This document shows, one piece after another, positions 49,816-62,480 of a stretch of DNA of 64,000 nucleotides. Below the pieces are notes generated by a model. The model was given only the letters and a program-made list of their open reading frames with translations, did not search any database and had not been told where the DNA came from. The stretch comes from Gorsachius magnificus. Lineage: Eukaryota; Chordata; Aves; Pelecaniformes; Ardeidae. How positions within the stretch are numbered: the stretch's first letter is position 1; every line of letters starts with the position of its first letter. The translations under genes were made by a program, and so were the position numbers. The stretch lies in contig CM067082.1 of the NCBI GenBank assembly GCA_034008185.1, forward strand, positions 83,079,684-83,143,683. The letters run 5' to 3'.

Positions 49816-51936
49816 TTCTCGTTTTATTTTGGGCAGTTAAAGGCTGGCCCTCTCTTCAGGGTGTGTGATTCATACGTAGTTTTTTCTGTTGTGATTGATT
49901 TCATCCTGTAAGTTAAAAAAAAGAAACGTAGAAAGCTTTTTAATAAAACACATGCCTGGATTTCCATCCTCTGCGGCAAATAGCTAAGACAGCAAAGAAA
50001 AAAAAGAGGTCTTTGAAGCAATTAAAGGACTAAAACTTTTCTGGGTTTATGCTTGTACAGTTAAAATGGGTAGCAATCCTGCATTTGTTTGTCAGACAGC
50101 TTTCCGCTGTAGCACTATACAGGTTGCTGGTGGTGGCTAAACTGTTTGGGCTTATGTTTTCCATACAGAGTGTCTGCTTTATTCTGAATTATTTTTAGAA
50201 AACCTCAAGAAAAATATTTAAACTACTTTCAGGAAAGATTAAGGCAATTAAATTTCATTCCTGTGGAAGAGGTAGGGCGGCATGTATGTATGGTGAGGGG
50301 AGGAGTGTTAACAGCTTTAGTACTTCTGTATTTTGGGGAAATAAAAATTTGCCAGGCAGTGCGTATTTTACTCTTTCAGTGAAAATCTTCAAACTTCTGT
50401 ATCACTTCTCAAGCAACAGAAAATCTTACTGTACGTATACTTGGAGGAAATGTAGTTTGGAAACTGTGTTCTTGGAAGATAGCAGCTGTGTGAAACATTG
50501 AGCTTCTGGCCCCCCGGGATGCTAAGAGGATTTCTCCGACTGCATACAGGATACAAAATACACTGCTTTTGTATTGGATGAAAGCGAAAACAAGGATATC
50601 CTTTTCCATTTTTTAATTTTCTTTTATTTTTCAACTTTTTAAAGGCAATATTGGGGCTTACAACCTTGACTTGCTTGCAAAAAGGAATGAGAAAACATCT
50701 TGGTATTGCCTCTAAATTAGAGGCTTTTTAGACATTCTGTTTCTGTGGCTGGTGTTCCATTGCCGGACTGTTTGGCAGGTTGTAGATGTTAATTTCCCAA
50801 ATGTATATGTCCCATCCCTGTATTTTCATCTTTACTTGAATGTTCAGCAAAGGCTTTGAGGTATAACCAATTTCCTTGGATGAAATGTCTTCAGTGCTAT
50901 GTTGTGCCCATATTGGAATCTCATTAACTTTCATGCATATTTTAGGTTTAGGAAATGACTTATGCTTCACGCAGGCTTCAGATGGTGTGTCAGCGATAAA
51001 CTCTTTCCTGTGCTGTAGCTGTTGGGCTCCGTAGGGTAATGGATGTTTCATCCTAAAACAAGAGGAGGAGTCCCTGCATGATTTCTGGCCAAATACTTAA
51101 TGCAGTCTTACAAAATGAGTGAGCTTGACATGTGTTTATTGTGGGAGAGGCTCTCCTGGTATTTATTATTGAAAGCTGGAATTTAAGTCTAGTAGTTTTC
51201 TTTACCACAAAAAAAGAAAGTCAGTTGCGGGCTTCAGATGAATGAAGATTTAACAAGATTCTTTCCTAAGCTAGGCTGTTTCAGATAGGCTGTTTTGGGG
51301 GCTTTCATTACTGCTGGAATTTCAGATTGAAACCCTTCATTTACATCTAAAGAATCTCCTGTAGGGATTTTTAGACTCTGAAAGTGTCTTGAGATTTGGA
51401 GGGCAGAGGAGGAATTGTCTCACTGTCTCAAATCTTTCAAACAAATTTAACAATTCAGGCACAGAGCAGTTGATTCCAGCCCTCTATAAGACAGATGGGC
51501 CTGATGAACATACAGTGTGGGTTTTTGTGTTGTTTATAGTGTAGTACTCAGCAGAACTTCCAGAAGTAGTTTTCTTTGTGCACAAACCTGGAAAAATACT
51601 GGTGTCTTAACCACAGGGTGAGCGGATTACACTGCAGAACGTAACTGCATGCAAAATGAACAGATTATATGGTTCTGTTTTTGTTAAATAATTGTGTGGT
51701 TTCTCTTCAGACGTAGCTGCTATAAATTAAAAAATGGTATAGGATCGTGTTGAGATACTGAATCATGAAATCATGGAAAAGAGAAGGAATGAAGGTAATA
51801 ATCCTTTCAACTTCTTTGCAGCTCTTCAGTGAGAAAAGAATGGTATTTGATGGTCCTGGGAATTCTTACTAGCGTGTGCTTTTGCTAAGTTAGCTGCGTA
51901 AAGAATAACGGGTGATTCTAGTAATCGGTACCTTTC
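49816..51936 (+). other. PHLPP1 intron 1, no feature recognised
   Basis: AT-rich intronic DNA up to the LTR. No exon, RNA gene or transposon is recognised. Confidence 0.5.
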
Positions 51937-52499
51937 TGTCCTGGTTCCGGCTGGGACAGAGTTAATTTTCGTCCTAGTAGCTGGCATAGTGCTGCATTTC
52001 GGATTTAGGATGAGAACAACGTTGATAACACACTGAGGTTTTAGTTGTTGCTAAGCAGTGTCTGTACTAAGTCAAGGACTTTTCAGCTTCCCCTGCTCTG
52101 CCAGGTGCAGAAGCTGGGAGGGGGCACAGCCAGGACAGCTGACCCCCACTGGCCAAAGGGGTATCCCAGACCATAGGACGTCATGCTCAGTGTAGAAACT
52201 GGGGGGAGTTGGCTGGGGGCAGTGATTGCTGCTCAGGGGACAGGCTGGGTGTTGGTTGGCGGGTGGTGAGTGGTTGCATCACTTGTTTTTACTGCATTTT
52301 TGTTCTGCTCTCTCTTTTTGTGTTGTTTTTATTACTACTACTACTACTACTGTTATTAAATTTCAATTATTAAACTGTTCTTATCTCAACCCATGAGTTT
52401 CCTTACATTTGCTCTTTAGATTCTTTCCTGCACCCCACCGGGACAGGAGAGCGAGCGGCTGTGTGGTGTTTGGTTGTTGACTGGGGTTAAACCACGGCA
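51937..52499 (+). mobile_element. solo LTR of an avian endogenous retrovirus, sense orientation
   Basis: A 563-base element starts TGTCCTGG and ends CACGGCA, giving the TG...CA ends of a retroviral LTR. Its body matches an LTR type I recall as common in neoavian genomes (GGCTGGGACAGAGTTAATTT near the start, GGGGTTAAACCACG at the end). Flanks CTTTC (51932-51936) and GTTTC (52500-52504) agree at four of five bases, fitting an aged 5-bp target duplication. Two ATTAAA signals (52355-52360 and 52369-52374) and a (TAC)n stretch lie in its 3' half. The position where a TATA box is expected (about 52195) is degraded. No internal viral genes adjoin it, so it is a solo LTR formed by recombination. Confidence 0.85.
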
Positions 52500-54130
52500 G
52501 TTTCTTATTTAGGCTTGCAAAGACTGATGACAGTTTTTAAATTTAATTGCAAACCCACGTCTGAATGTTCTTAAAGAACTCGTTAGTACCACGAGCTGCT
52601 GGGATAGTGGTTTCTCTCGTACAAGATGAAGTTTTGCCAACAATGACGTCCCGACTGCTATGCAGAGAGTCCTCAAGATTGTGTTTTACGAGGAGGGTGA
52701 GAGAAACTTGGACGGGTCTCAGTAAAATCTTTAGCAGGGAGTGGTGGAGAAAATCTGAGAGAACTCCTCCTGGTTTGCTCTGTGGTGTTAGATTTAAGAT
52801 CAATTTTCACTCCATATCAAATAGTTGCTTCAGCTTTTGTTATGATACAATATGAAGATCAGATTTTACTGAACTTGCCAACGTAAGTAAGCTAACATTG
52901 AGCAAATTCTTAAGCTGCTGCTTGGTTTGTTTTCTCTTACTTACTGGGGAGACCGCTGATACTGAGAAAGAAAAAACTATAGTGAGGTGACCAGGGTTGG
53001 AAAGTTGAAAGAATAACTTCTTTCAGGCCTGAAAATGTTGGGACTTAAATGCTTATAATTGTAAAGCGAAAGAGGAATGTCAAGTATATTTCACTTACAG
53101 ACAGAAGGGATGATGAAAATCTGCCATAGCTTGCTTGCTTGTTCTAACCACACTCTGGTTTTGTCCCAAAAAATACATTAAGTTCTCATTTCTAAAACTT
53201 TGAACTTCTTTAGTAAGGCAGAGGAGCACTGTGAAGATGGAAGATTGTGCTGTTTGCTAGTCCTCTTCCAGCTGTACACAGTTTTTCAGACATGGTGCCT
53301 AAAGACGGCTTCCTCTTGTTCAAGCCATAGATTTCATGGCCTTGTGCAGCTAAGCTTCTCTCTTCTTTTTTTTCTTTTTTCTTTTTTTTTAAAATTTTAT
53401 CTTCTGTATGCCTCTTCATTCTGTATTCAGCCCAGCCATCATTTGCTGGAACTGATTGTTATATCTTGCCGAAGGATTGCTCAAAGCAAGTGATAAGAGG
53501 TAAGAGAGACCTTTTCTTGCTTTGAATTATTAAATAGTGGGTCTCTGGTTGACATTTCTGATATTAACTTTTAATAGAGGCTTCTGTCCTCTGGTAATCC
53601 ATCTAGATTGCTTGATTGGGTGACAGATTTTTTTTTTTTTCTTCTTCATGGAAGTCATGAAATCAGTAGGAAGCCTTCTGCAGCCTCCTGTAAAAGTCTT
53701 TAGTCTGAATGTCACCTATTTGCTCTTAAAGTAGTATAGCACATGTATATGTTCATAATTATAAAGCTGGCCACTAGCATGTGGCAGGCACACTCGGAAT
53801 GGTTACCAGCCTTTTAAGGGTACAGTATGAAGTAACCACTAGTGGTGTTTACTGATCTGGGGAGTCTCCTCTTTGTCAGCCCACGCCCCTCCTAGAGCAG
53901 TTTTCATCTGGGATCCTGGAGTAGCAAAGCTTCAATTACTTTTACAGAAATCCCTTTTACTGTGGAATGGGCTGATTACTATTACCCCACTGGTTTTCTG
54001 TGCAGAGCTGGGTTGGCTTTTTGGCAAACAGGAGGAGGTGAGTTTCTCTCTGTGTGTGTGGTTTGCGCTGTTGAGTTGCAAGTGATGTATCAGCATGGGC
54101 AAAGCTGAGGAGAAGAAACAAACTCCTTAA
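52500..54130 (+). other. PHLPP1 intron 1, no feature recognised
   Basis: Intronic DNA with a T-rich tract near 53365-53390 and a T run at about 53629-53640. No exon is recognised. Confidence 0.5.
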
Positions 54131-54420
54131 TAATTGTAGAACCATGGAATCGTTTGGGTTGGAAAAGACCTTAAAGATCATCAAATCCAACCATTAGCCT
54201 AACCCTGCCATTCCATCACTAAACTGTGTCCCTGAGCACCTCGTCTACCTGTCTTTTAAATACCTCCAGGGATGGGGACTCGACTCCTTCCCTGGGTAGC
54301 CTGTTCCAATGCTTGACAACCCTTTCGGTGAAGAAATTTTTCCTAATGTCCAACCTAAACCTGCCCTGGTGCAAATTGAGACCACTTCTTGTCCTAAATA
54401 ATGCCATCAGCCCTCTGGGA
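54131..54420 (-). mobile_element. CR1 LINE 3' end, antisense to PHLPP1
   Basis: The + strand reads the typical reverse-complement CR1 3' UTR: TTTGGGTTGGAAAAGACCTT near 54154-54173, then ATCATCAAATCCAACCAT, then GATGGGGACTCGACTCC. The minus-strand translation [47 protein letters not shown] is the end of CR1 ORF2. This copy differs from the others in its UTR (AAAGATCATCAAATCCAACC), so it is a different subfamily. Length is about 290 bases, 5'-truncated. Confidence 0.92.
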
Positions 54421-56055
54421 AATTGTGGCTGGTGTGTCCGCTGTGTCTTGTAGGGCAGCTTTTAATGAAGGAACACCTTAATAGGCTGTATATAAAGGCA
54501 AATCAGTATTGGAGCATTGCATCTGACTTCTTGTATAGCTCGCTTGCTTATAAACACGTGTCATTTGACTTCATCTGTTGCAAATGGCAAACTTCTATGG
54601 TAGAGAAGTAGCAGGAATCTCGAGTCAAACTCTGTTCTGTGAGATGATCAGCGTTCTTCAGAGCACAGGGTGCTGTACTGACAGCAGATGGGGAAAACAA
54701 AGGTTCACAGTCGTAGCTGGAAGACTAGGGTAACTTCTGGTGTTTCTCTCATAGCAGCTGGGACTCTAGAAAGCAGGAAAACTGCAACGAAGGGTATTGA
54801 AGAGGACAGACAGGAAAGATGAAAGGGAAAATATGCCTAAGTGTACAAATTGCTGAGAGTTGCCACCTCTTTTTTTTGTTTGTTTGTTTCTATTTTTCTT
54901 TTCCTCTAGTTGCACTAAATGTACACAATTCCCATGCCATGTGAGCCACACAGACTATGAAAACAACTGTTACTATTTCAAGGCAGTATTTATTAATACT
55001 GTTTTAATTTAGCTTGTCATTTGCCCCATCAAAGTTGCAATATTTTGCTTGATAAGGAAAATAGATAAAGCCTTTCTGCATATTCTGGAGACAATGAAAA
55101 CAATTGTTACTTATTTTCACTTCAAGAGGGAAGCAGTCCAGTGTGCACTGCTTTAAATACTGTGTACGATAGCCCCCTTAAGCACTTCTTCAGTTGCTGC
55201 CGGCAGAACAGTCTGATGCCGACAAGGAAATCCTACCACAGAAACTACAGTTTAAAGTGGACAAGGCAAGGTCTGCAGCTAAAGGGATTCTTGCTATTTC
55301 TGTCAGCAGAGGTGTTGCACTGTGTCGGGGTAGCTTATAAAGTCTGATGGGCCACATCAAAGCTGTACATCAGTTGGTGAAAGCTCTAGTGCTACATCAG
55401 TACCACAAGCCTTGTTGACCCAGTCATATGCAAAGCAGTTGCCATTTTAATGTGTTTTGGAATGTCATCAAGTCACCAAGAGGTGCAAGAACTGCAGAAT
55501 CAAGCTTGCATGTAAATTGTCACCTGAAAGAAACCATTGCTGTCACTGAGTCCTGAAATGTGCAAGTTTCATCCAATTATTACATAAGTTATACTAAAAA
55601 TAATGTTGCAGTCAGCACTTGGGAAACTGAAAGGGAAGCTAAGACTAGTTTTTTGGGGGGAGTGGTGTGCATTGGGATTGTCCACCTTTTGCAGGCAGCG
55701 TAGAAGACTGACTGTGCCCAAATCAGGCTTGTGGTGTCAAGGGGACAGTGTGTTGAGTTGATTTTGTTTGATTGATATTTGTGATAGAAGAGATGCAGTG
55801 ACAGCTAAAGCTGGGACTGCAGGCAAGAGAGTGGCTTTGTCGTTAGCTTCATAGGAACAAATTCTTTTATATCCTTATTTTTCTATCGAGGCACTTTCTG
55901 AATTACTTAAGCACCAGTTGTTTGCAGTTGTTTGTTTCTTGCTTTCTAGATCTTTCTTTTTAATTAGATCCGCTTTAGCAAGTCAAGGTATCAATTCTTA
56001 AGACAGTGGGCGTAGTAAAACTTTGCTGTCTGAAGGAAGGAGCTGAGGAATGAGA
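54421..56055 (+). other. PHLPP1 intron 1, no feature recognised
   Basis: AT-rich intron between the CR1 copy and the MIR-like element. Nothing supports an exon or RNA gene. Confidence 0.5.
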
Positions 56056-56236
56056 GATGAGATCCTGCTTCTGCCGCTGACTCACTGTGGCCTGAGGCAA
56101 GGCTGTCTCTCATCTTAACCATCTGCAGAATGATGATGATACTTTTCTCATGGTGGTAATTGGTAGCATGTGAGAGACAATTAGTGTGGTATCGGAGAAA
56201 TGAAGTGTTCAGTGCATCTGAGGAGTAAATAAGGCA
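56056..56236 (+). repeat. MIR-like (CORE) SINE
   Basis: The order of words follows the ancient tRNA-derived MIR family closely. GATCCTGCTTCTGCCGCTGA (about 56061-56080) corresponds to the end of the tRNA-related part, followed by CTGTGGCCTGAGGCAAG-type sequence. CATCTGCAGAATGATGATGATA (about 56121-56142) corresponds to the 'ATCTGTAAAATGGGGATAATA' block. TTCAGTGC and GAGTAAATAA sit near the 3' end. Only scattered substitutions and gaps separate it from what I remember of the consensus, which is good preservation for a SINE this old. It is in sense orientation. Confidence 0.62.
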
Positions 56237-59200
56237 GAGGATGCTAATGGGAAGAAGATAAAATAATTTCATCTCATTTCCAGAGCAAAATCCCCCTTTT
56301 CTGAGGGTAGTGCTTTACACAAGTAAACTCCCTCTTTCAGAGGTGTGAATGCTCTTTTGCAGAGTGGAAGACTCTGGCAGTGCAGCCTTTCTTTCCTAAT
56401 CTCTCCCTTGTGTATTTTCATTAAGTTTTAGCTCATAATTTTAAGAATGTTGAAGGTCCGATGATGCAGCCTCCACTACTACTTAACATAGCACATGACT
56501 TTTTTTAATTTGAGAGCTCATGGCAGTATTTGTAAGTCCAGTGACTCCTGTTGATACTTAGCAAAGCTTGTGAGCAAGCTTGAGTTTGTGAGCTCTCATT
56601 CAGCACACAGCACAGGAGGATGGTTGAATAATGGGAGGCAATGGCTATAATGCCTGTGAAAGGAAGGAACCATGCAAGGCATGGTGAGAAGAGCCTTACT
56701 ATTTCTTTATATATTGAGTCCTCCTGACATCTAGGTAGTAGGAAACTTTTTCCTTGCAGCTGCTCTTAGAGTTGGTCTAGAAATTCTTTTGAGTGGCTGC
56801 TGCCTTGGCCATTCTCATACAATTCTCTGACCGAAAATTAAAATTAGTGTTTTGAAAACTGTTTTCAGGGAAAAAAGTAACTGATGACAGACAGCAGACC
56901 ACACCAGGTTCATAATGTATTCCTAATGTGACTCCAACTTCCAGATCCTAATAAAGGCAACTGATTTATTCCCAGATCTCTTCCTTAGCAAATTTAGAAA
57001 GTTGTAGTTGTTGGGGAAAAAGTCTCATTTTCTGAGAACACATGCAAAGGTGGACAACGGTTGTATGTAATGTGGCGGAAAGTGTGAAATGGGATGTGTG
57101 CTTCCTTTCCTTCTCAGAGTGCGTTTGGGGTGCAACTGAGGTCAGAGGGTATAAAAACAGTAACTACAAACTAGATTAATTTTGTCTGACAATTAATGTG
57201 TTAGTGAAGATCCAAGTTTGTCATGTTCTTCACAGGAATGTGGAGGCATTCGGGGAAGAGGTGGCCTCAGTAGAAGTAAGCTGTTTGGGACCGCCTTGTG
57301 TTTTGTGTGTGCACATATACCTTGGGTTTTTTGTTTTTGTGGGTGTAAGTTTGCTGCCTGTATTTAGGTATCATCTGGCATAGTGAGTTCCTGTGCGATG
57401 ACGAGGATTCCTAGGTGTTACAAAGCAAAATAAGTACATAGAAACAGTTGAAGCAGATGGCTTGGATGAGAACTGTTGGGAACAGAGGAGGCATCAGCAG
57501 TGTGGTGAGAGCGCGGTGGATAGAAGTAGTGAAATACCTTTAATCATATCTTGCTGGCATGTGGCTTTTTCCTTTTTTGCTTCTCTAAAGAGATAAGGGT
57601 TCTGAGCTGGTCTGCAATGACTCATTTGAAGTCACGTAATTCTCTGGGATTCTGCATGTGGAAAGTACATCCTTCTAAACCCTGTTGACCTTCCTTTCAC
57701 AACCACAGCAGTTTTCAAGAATGGCCTATCCCATGTAAAGGAAGTCAACCGAGTTTAGTCCCTGTGGCAGAGGTGGCGTTTCTTAACTTCACAAAACCAA
57801 ATGGAAGGGTGTAAGACTTCCCTTGAGCTGTTCTGGGTTTCTTTCAGGTTCCTGATACTCTTGCATGCTCTTACCTTACAACATACTTGATATAAGGAGG
57901 GGAGACTGAACATAAGTTCCGTGATGGTAAGGGAAGGCAATACAGTAATACTGAATTAATGGTTACCTGGAACATTCTGTGATGGCTGATGGCAGCTTCA
58001 GCACTAATTGTACATTGTCTGGGTTACCTAGCTCTCCTGCTCTGTTCTTCTCTGCTTGCTAAGGCTGTTTTTCCCTTTCTAATTTGGATTCTCAAAAAAT
58101 AAAAGGGAGTCTGCGTGGGACCCAGCTCCCCTGTAATGTCCTTTACTTGAAAACAAAAATAAAGGAAACTGCTGCTTTGCTTCTGTCTGAAAGGCACTGG
58201 GGTTTTTCTTGCAGCAGCCTGGTCTGGAATGAAAGCAGAGGGGACACTGCTATCTTTTGCTTGCTGGAGCAAGAAACAGAAAGGGCACTGTATGCTGCTT
58301 AGATAAGAAGGTTGATAAGGAGATTAAGTCTTTTAAATTCTAACAACATATCTCTGTGTGTTATCTTGTCCATAAAGATTTCCATCTGTATATTTTTTTA
58401 AAAAAAATAAAAAGGGGAAATGTTAAAAATTGGTATCGGCTTTTATTCTAGGTGGAGTATTAACTTTAAATCTGAGTCTAGGGGAAAAAAATTTTGAAGT
58501 GTGAAATCGGAATCAGCCATACAGGTAGGACAGATACCATAAACTGTTTCCAAATTTCAGAATGACCTCCTAGATTGGTTCCTTTAAGCTGCTTTAAGTG
58601 ATACCTGGCTACTCTTGTCATTACAGTTTCATTTTAGCAAAGCACACCTGGATTCCCCTACTTCTAACGGTTGTTAGAACCAGATGCTTTGGTGTTAAGG
58701 CATTACACACCTGGGAGAATGCACATCTCTACATAGTGAATCTTTCTAGCATCTGTGTTAGAAATCATTCTAACAACTTAAATTGTTGCTTTGGTTGATA
58801 ATGACCTCTAGGTTGAAATGGTTTTTTTGAGACTCAAGCCTTTGAAGATCTGCAGAGCTCCTGGACTTGAACACCATATTTGCTTTAACAAGATTTCACA
58901 TATTTTCAGCTCCCTGCTGATAAACAAGGTTCTCAGCCATGAGACTGCAAGAACAAATGATCAACTGCATGGTAGAAGGAACTTACTATGAGCTAGTCTA
59001 GCTGCTGCTTTAAGCTGTACTACTCCTTTATATGAAGTTTTGTCTGGAAAGACTTTCAGAAGAGTTCCTAGTACCCAATCAAAATAGCAGCATATGTGAG
59101 TGCATGTGGAAAATGTACTTCTGTCTTCTGCAGGATTCTTAGGGGGATGTTGAGTAACTTCACCATTAAGAAAGCACATATTTTGCTTTGTCTTGTAGTC

Positions 59201-59274
59201 TACATATGCATAATTTCAACTTCCATCACTGTATATTGTTACATATTTCCCAGACTGGAAGACAGAATTTTTGT
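56237..59274 (+). other. PHLPP1 intron 1, no feature recognised
   Basis: Ordinary AT-rich intron with an A run near 58400. I see no exon, RNA gene or repeat family. Confidence 0.5.
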
Positions 59275-60328
59275 AGAGTCATAGAATGGTTTGTGTTGGA
59301 AGGGACCTTTAGAGGTCATCTAGTTCCAACCCTCCTGCCATAGGCAGGGGTACCTTCCACTAGACCTGGTTGCTCAAAGCCCCATTCAACCTGGCCTTGA
59401 GCAGTTCCAGAGATGGGGCATCCACAGCTTCTCTGGGCAACCTGTTCCAGTGTCTCACCACCCCCATAGTGAAGAATTTCTTCCTGATATTTCATGTAAA
59501 TCTATGTTCTGTCAGTTTAAAGCCATTACCTCTTGTCCTATCACTACATACCCTTGTAAAAAGTCCCTCTACAGCTTTCTTGTAGGCCTCCTTTAGGTAC
59601 TGGAAGGCTGCAATAAGGTCTCCCTGGAGCCTTCTCTTCTCCAGGCTGAACAACCCCAACCGTCTCGGACTGTCTTCATAGAAGAGGTGCTCCAGCCCTC
59701 TGATCATCTTTGTTGCCTTCTTCTGGACTTGCTCCAGCAGGTCCATGTCCTTTTTATGTTGGGGTCCCAGAGCTAGACGCAGTAATGCAGGTGGGGTCTC
59801 ATCAGAGCAGAGTAGAGAGGGAGAAACCCCTCTTTTGACCTGCTGGCCACGCTTCTTTTAATGCAGTGCAGGATATAGTTGACTTTCTGGGCTGCAAGCT
59901 CACATTCTTGGGTCATGTTGAGCAACCGACACCCCCAAGTCCTTTTCCTCAGGGCTGCTCTCAATCCATTCTCTGCCCAGCCTGTATTTGTGCTTGGGAT
60001 TGCCCTGACCCATGTGCAGGACCTTGCGCTTGGCCTTGTTGAACTTTATGAGGGTTGCATGGGTCCGACTTTCAAGCCTGTAAAGGTCCCTCTGGATGGC
60101 ATCCCTTCCCTCCAGTGTGTCAACTGCATGACAAAGCTTAGTGTCATTGGCAAACTTGCTGAGGGTGCACTCATGCCCCTGACCATGGCGCCAACAAAGA
60201 TGTTAAACAGTGCTGGCCCCAATACCGACCTCTGAGGAATGCCACTCATCACTGGTCTCCACTTGGACATCAAGCCATTGACTGCAACTCTGAGTGTGAC
60301 CATCCAGCCAATTCCTTATCCACCTTAT
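59275..60328 (-). mobile_element. CR1 LINE, longest copy in the window, antisense to PHLPP1
   Basis: About 1.05 kb of CR1 on the minus strand has its 3' tail at the low-coordinate end (GTCATAGAATGG, 59278-59289). Going 5' along the element, the translation gives DRTRGNGFKL, then LLEQVQKKATKMIRGLEHLFY and [21 protein letters not shown] (about 59492-59746). Next comes the RT thumb-like [25 protein letters not shown] (59773-59964) and finally the RT core [21 protein letters not shown] (about 60200-60250). The reading frame changes several times, and the expected FADDTKL catalytic block reads out of frame near 60150, so the copy is dead. The 5' break is at about 60328. Confidence 0.94.
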
Positions 60329-62185
60329 CTTTTTATTTTTGCATTTTTTTTTCTTGAAATAGATCGCCTTTCAGTCTTTGAGCTGTGGATTTCAGACCTG
60401 GCCGTAGTATTTCATTAGCAGTTGTACCAGTAATACAACACTTTTAATCCTATTTGCTATTGTCTATTTATATTCTCAAGGATAAAGTCAGCCCCTTTGA
60501 CCTAGCAGCATGGAGCTTTTTTGATTCAGGTGGGAAAACAGACCAGAGTAACGTGCCTAAAATTGTTATACAGGGATGTTGAGTCTGACCTGTTGTCAAG
60601 ACCACCACGTGTCTCTGAGGTTAGCTACTGAAAGTACATTCTGCATGGGTGTTTTCCCCCAGCTGTCTGGAAGTAAATTGAGGTCTTTCTGAATTGAATT
60701 TCTTCAAAATATTTCACGTACTGGCTGATGGCTGGCCACCCTTCCTTAACCAAAAAGATAGGAATTTCATCTAGGCCTGCAAATAGTTTTCTGGAAGCCA
60801 GGGTCTGTTACTTTGGCTGAATTATCTTTTTCAATTACTTGTAAACTTACTGGCCTAAACCCATTTTTTATTTTTTTTTTTTTTCTTTCCCCTCTATTCA
60901 TAGCCTCCACCTGATTAGATCTTCCATTGGCACCACACCTCTCTTTGGCTGAATTCTCTTAAGGTCTTTACAGGTTCACTTTCCTTGTGCCTCTGTGGAT
61001 TTACAGGGACATTCTACTAGAGACATCACCCACAAGACTGACAGTCACCAACCAAGGATAGCAACAGTAGTTGCTGGGAAGGTGATCACCTACAAGTTAA
61101 CCACATTCATTATGGTTGTCCTTGGTGCACTGGGCTCTGATGCCTGTCAAAGGGGTCAGCTGGTTTGTCACCTGAACCTGCAGGAGCATTTATGGCTTCA
61201 CATTTTACGTATTGACAACCATACGGTTTTGTCCTCTGCACATAATCCAGTTGACTCTGTATTGATGACCCATCCTTTTACTTACTTGCTACTCCTTCTG
61301 ACTTGTCTCATCTTATTCTAGTCGCTGAAACCATTCCTGCTGGCCCTCAGCTTGAGTTTTCTGCATCTTTTATGGCCTACTGACCAGTTGATTTGGTACT
61401 GTATTACTGCATGGTATGAAGAAGCTATCAAAAGCCTGCTGGAAGTCTTAAATACCTTTGTCAACTATACTCACAAAAGATCAGCATTTCTAGAAGGATA
61501 AGTTTACATCTGGTTTTGGTTAAAAACATGTAGATTTGGTATGAATGGTCTTATTTTACCATCTCCCCAAACAGTATGTTTCAGCCTAGAAGGCCTTAAA
61601 TACCTGGTTCACTTGGGTAAAAGCATGGCTTTCCTCCAGTGCCACATGGCTTTCCTGATTTTTTTTTTTTTTTCTTTCATTTCCTTTAATTCAATAGCAT
61701 TGAAATAAGCAATAACTGTAAGGTGGGAGTGAGATGGAAGAACCTTCAGAGCAAGGGTGTTAATTTTTTGGAGGAGAAAAGGTGTGTGACTTCTTTTATG
61801 GTGGTGGTGGGTTTTTGTGGGTTTTTTGGGGGGTGTTTTGGGGTTTTATTTGTTTGTTTTTAAGCTGGCTTTTTCAGTAACTGAAGTAGGGAACATTACT
61901 TCTGCTGAACTGCTAATAGCAATAAAATTGGTACGTAGACAAGCTGACATTTAATAACATATGCTACAGAAGTGCTTGTGTGTAATTGGAATTGGGTTCC
62001 TGCAATGTTAGGCATTGTACAAAATATTAATTCCTGCCCCTGAGACCTGTGCATAGGCAAGGCAAAACCAAGGTAGTTCAAGCAAGCGTAACCGAGCAGA
62101 GTAGTAAGTGGAGTGGGGCAGGCGTGTTTGTTAGGCGGCTGCTTTGCTTTCTGGTCTTGATTAAGTGTGGATTAACTTAATGGAA
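60329..62185 (+). other. PHLPP1 intron 1, possible unrecognised old repeat
   Basis: AT-rich intron with T runs (60872-60886, 61659-61674) and a G/T-rich stretch near 61800-61860. Strings at about 61425-61640 (TTGTCAA; ATGGCTTTCCTCCAGT) faintly recall the RT region of an old CR1/L2-type LINE on the minus strand, but not enough to call. No exon is recognised. Confidence 0.35.
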
Positions 62186-62480
62186 AGCGGTGAAGGCGAG
62201 TTGCAGGGGACCAGGAGGGAAGGGTGGGAGTATCGTTGCAGTTGGTTGTGGAGGAGCTCGATTTGGAATGAGTGGGGGAGAAATCACGCCTGGCGTGGGG
62301 GACCGAGCCGCCGCCTCCCCGTCTGTTAGCGGGAGGGCTGGGGGAGGCAGGGGGGCGAGGGTCGGGCTACCTCACCAGGCCGGTGACTTCTTGGCAGTCT
62401 GAAATGGCTGCGCTACAAGATACGCTCCTTCTGCCCCGGGGACTGAGAGAGCTGTTTCCCCAGCTTCGTTTACTCCTCAG
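62186..62480. promoter_or_regulatory. intronic GC-rich, CpG-containing patch
   Basis: The G+C and CpG content rises sharply between about 62186 and 62450 (for example GACCGAGCCGCCGCCTCCCC near 62302-62321) and falls again. Frames of 70-88 codons here are open through composition and match nothing I know. Candidate intronic enhancer or minor promoter; inference only. Confidence 0.3.

Noticed and set aside
61380..61680. Possible old CR1/L2 RT-region fragment on the minus strand
   Set aside because: Only a few short words resemble the LINE RT region; too weak without a profile search.
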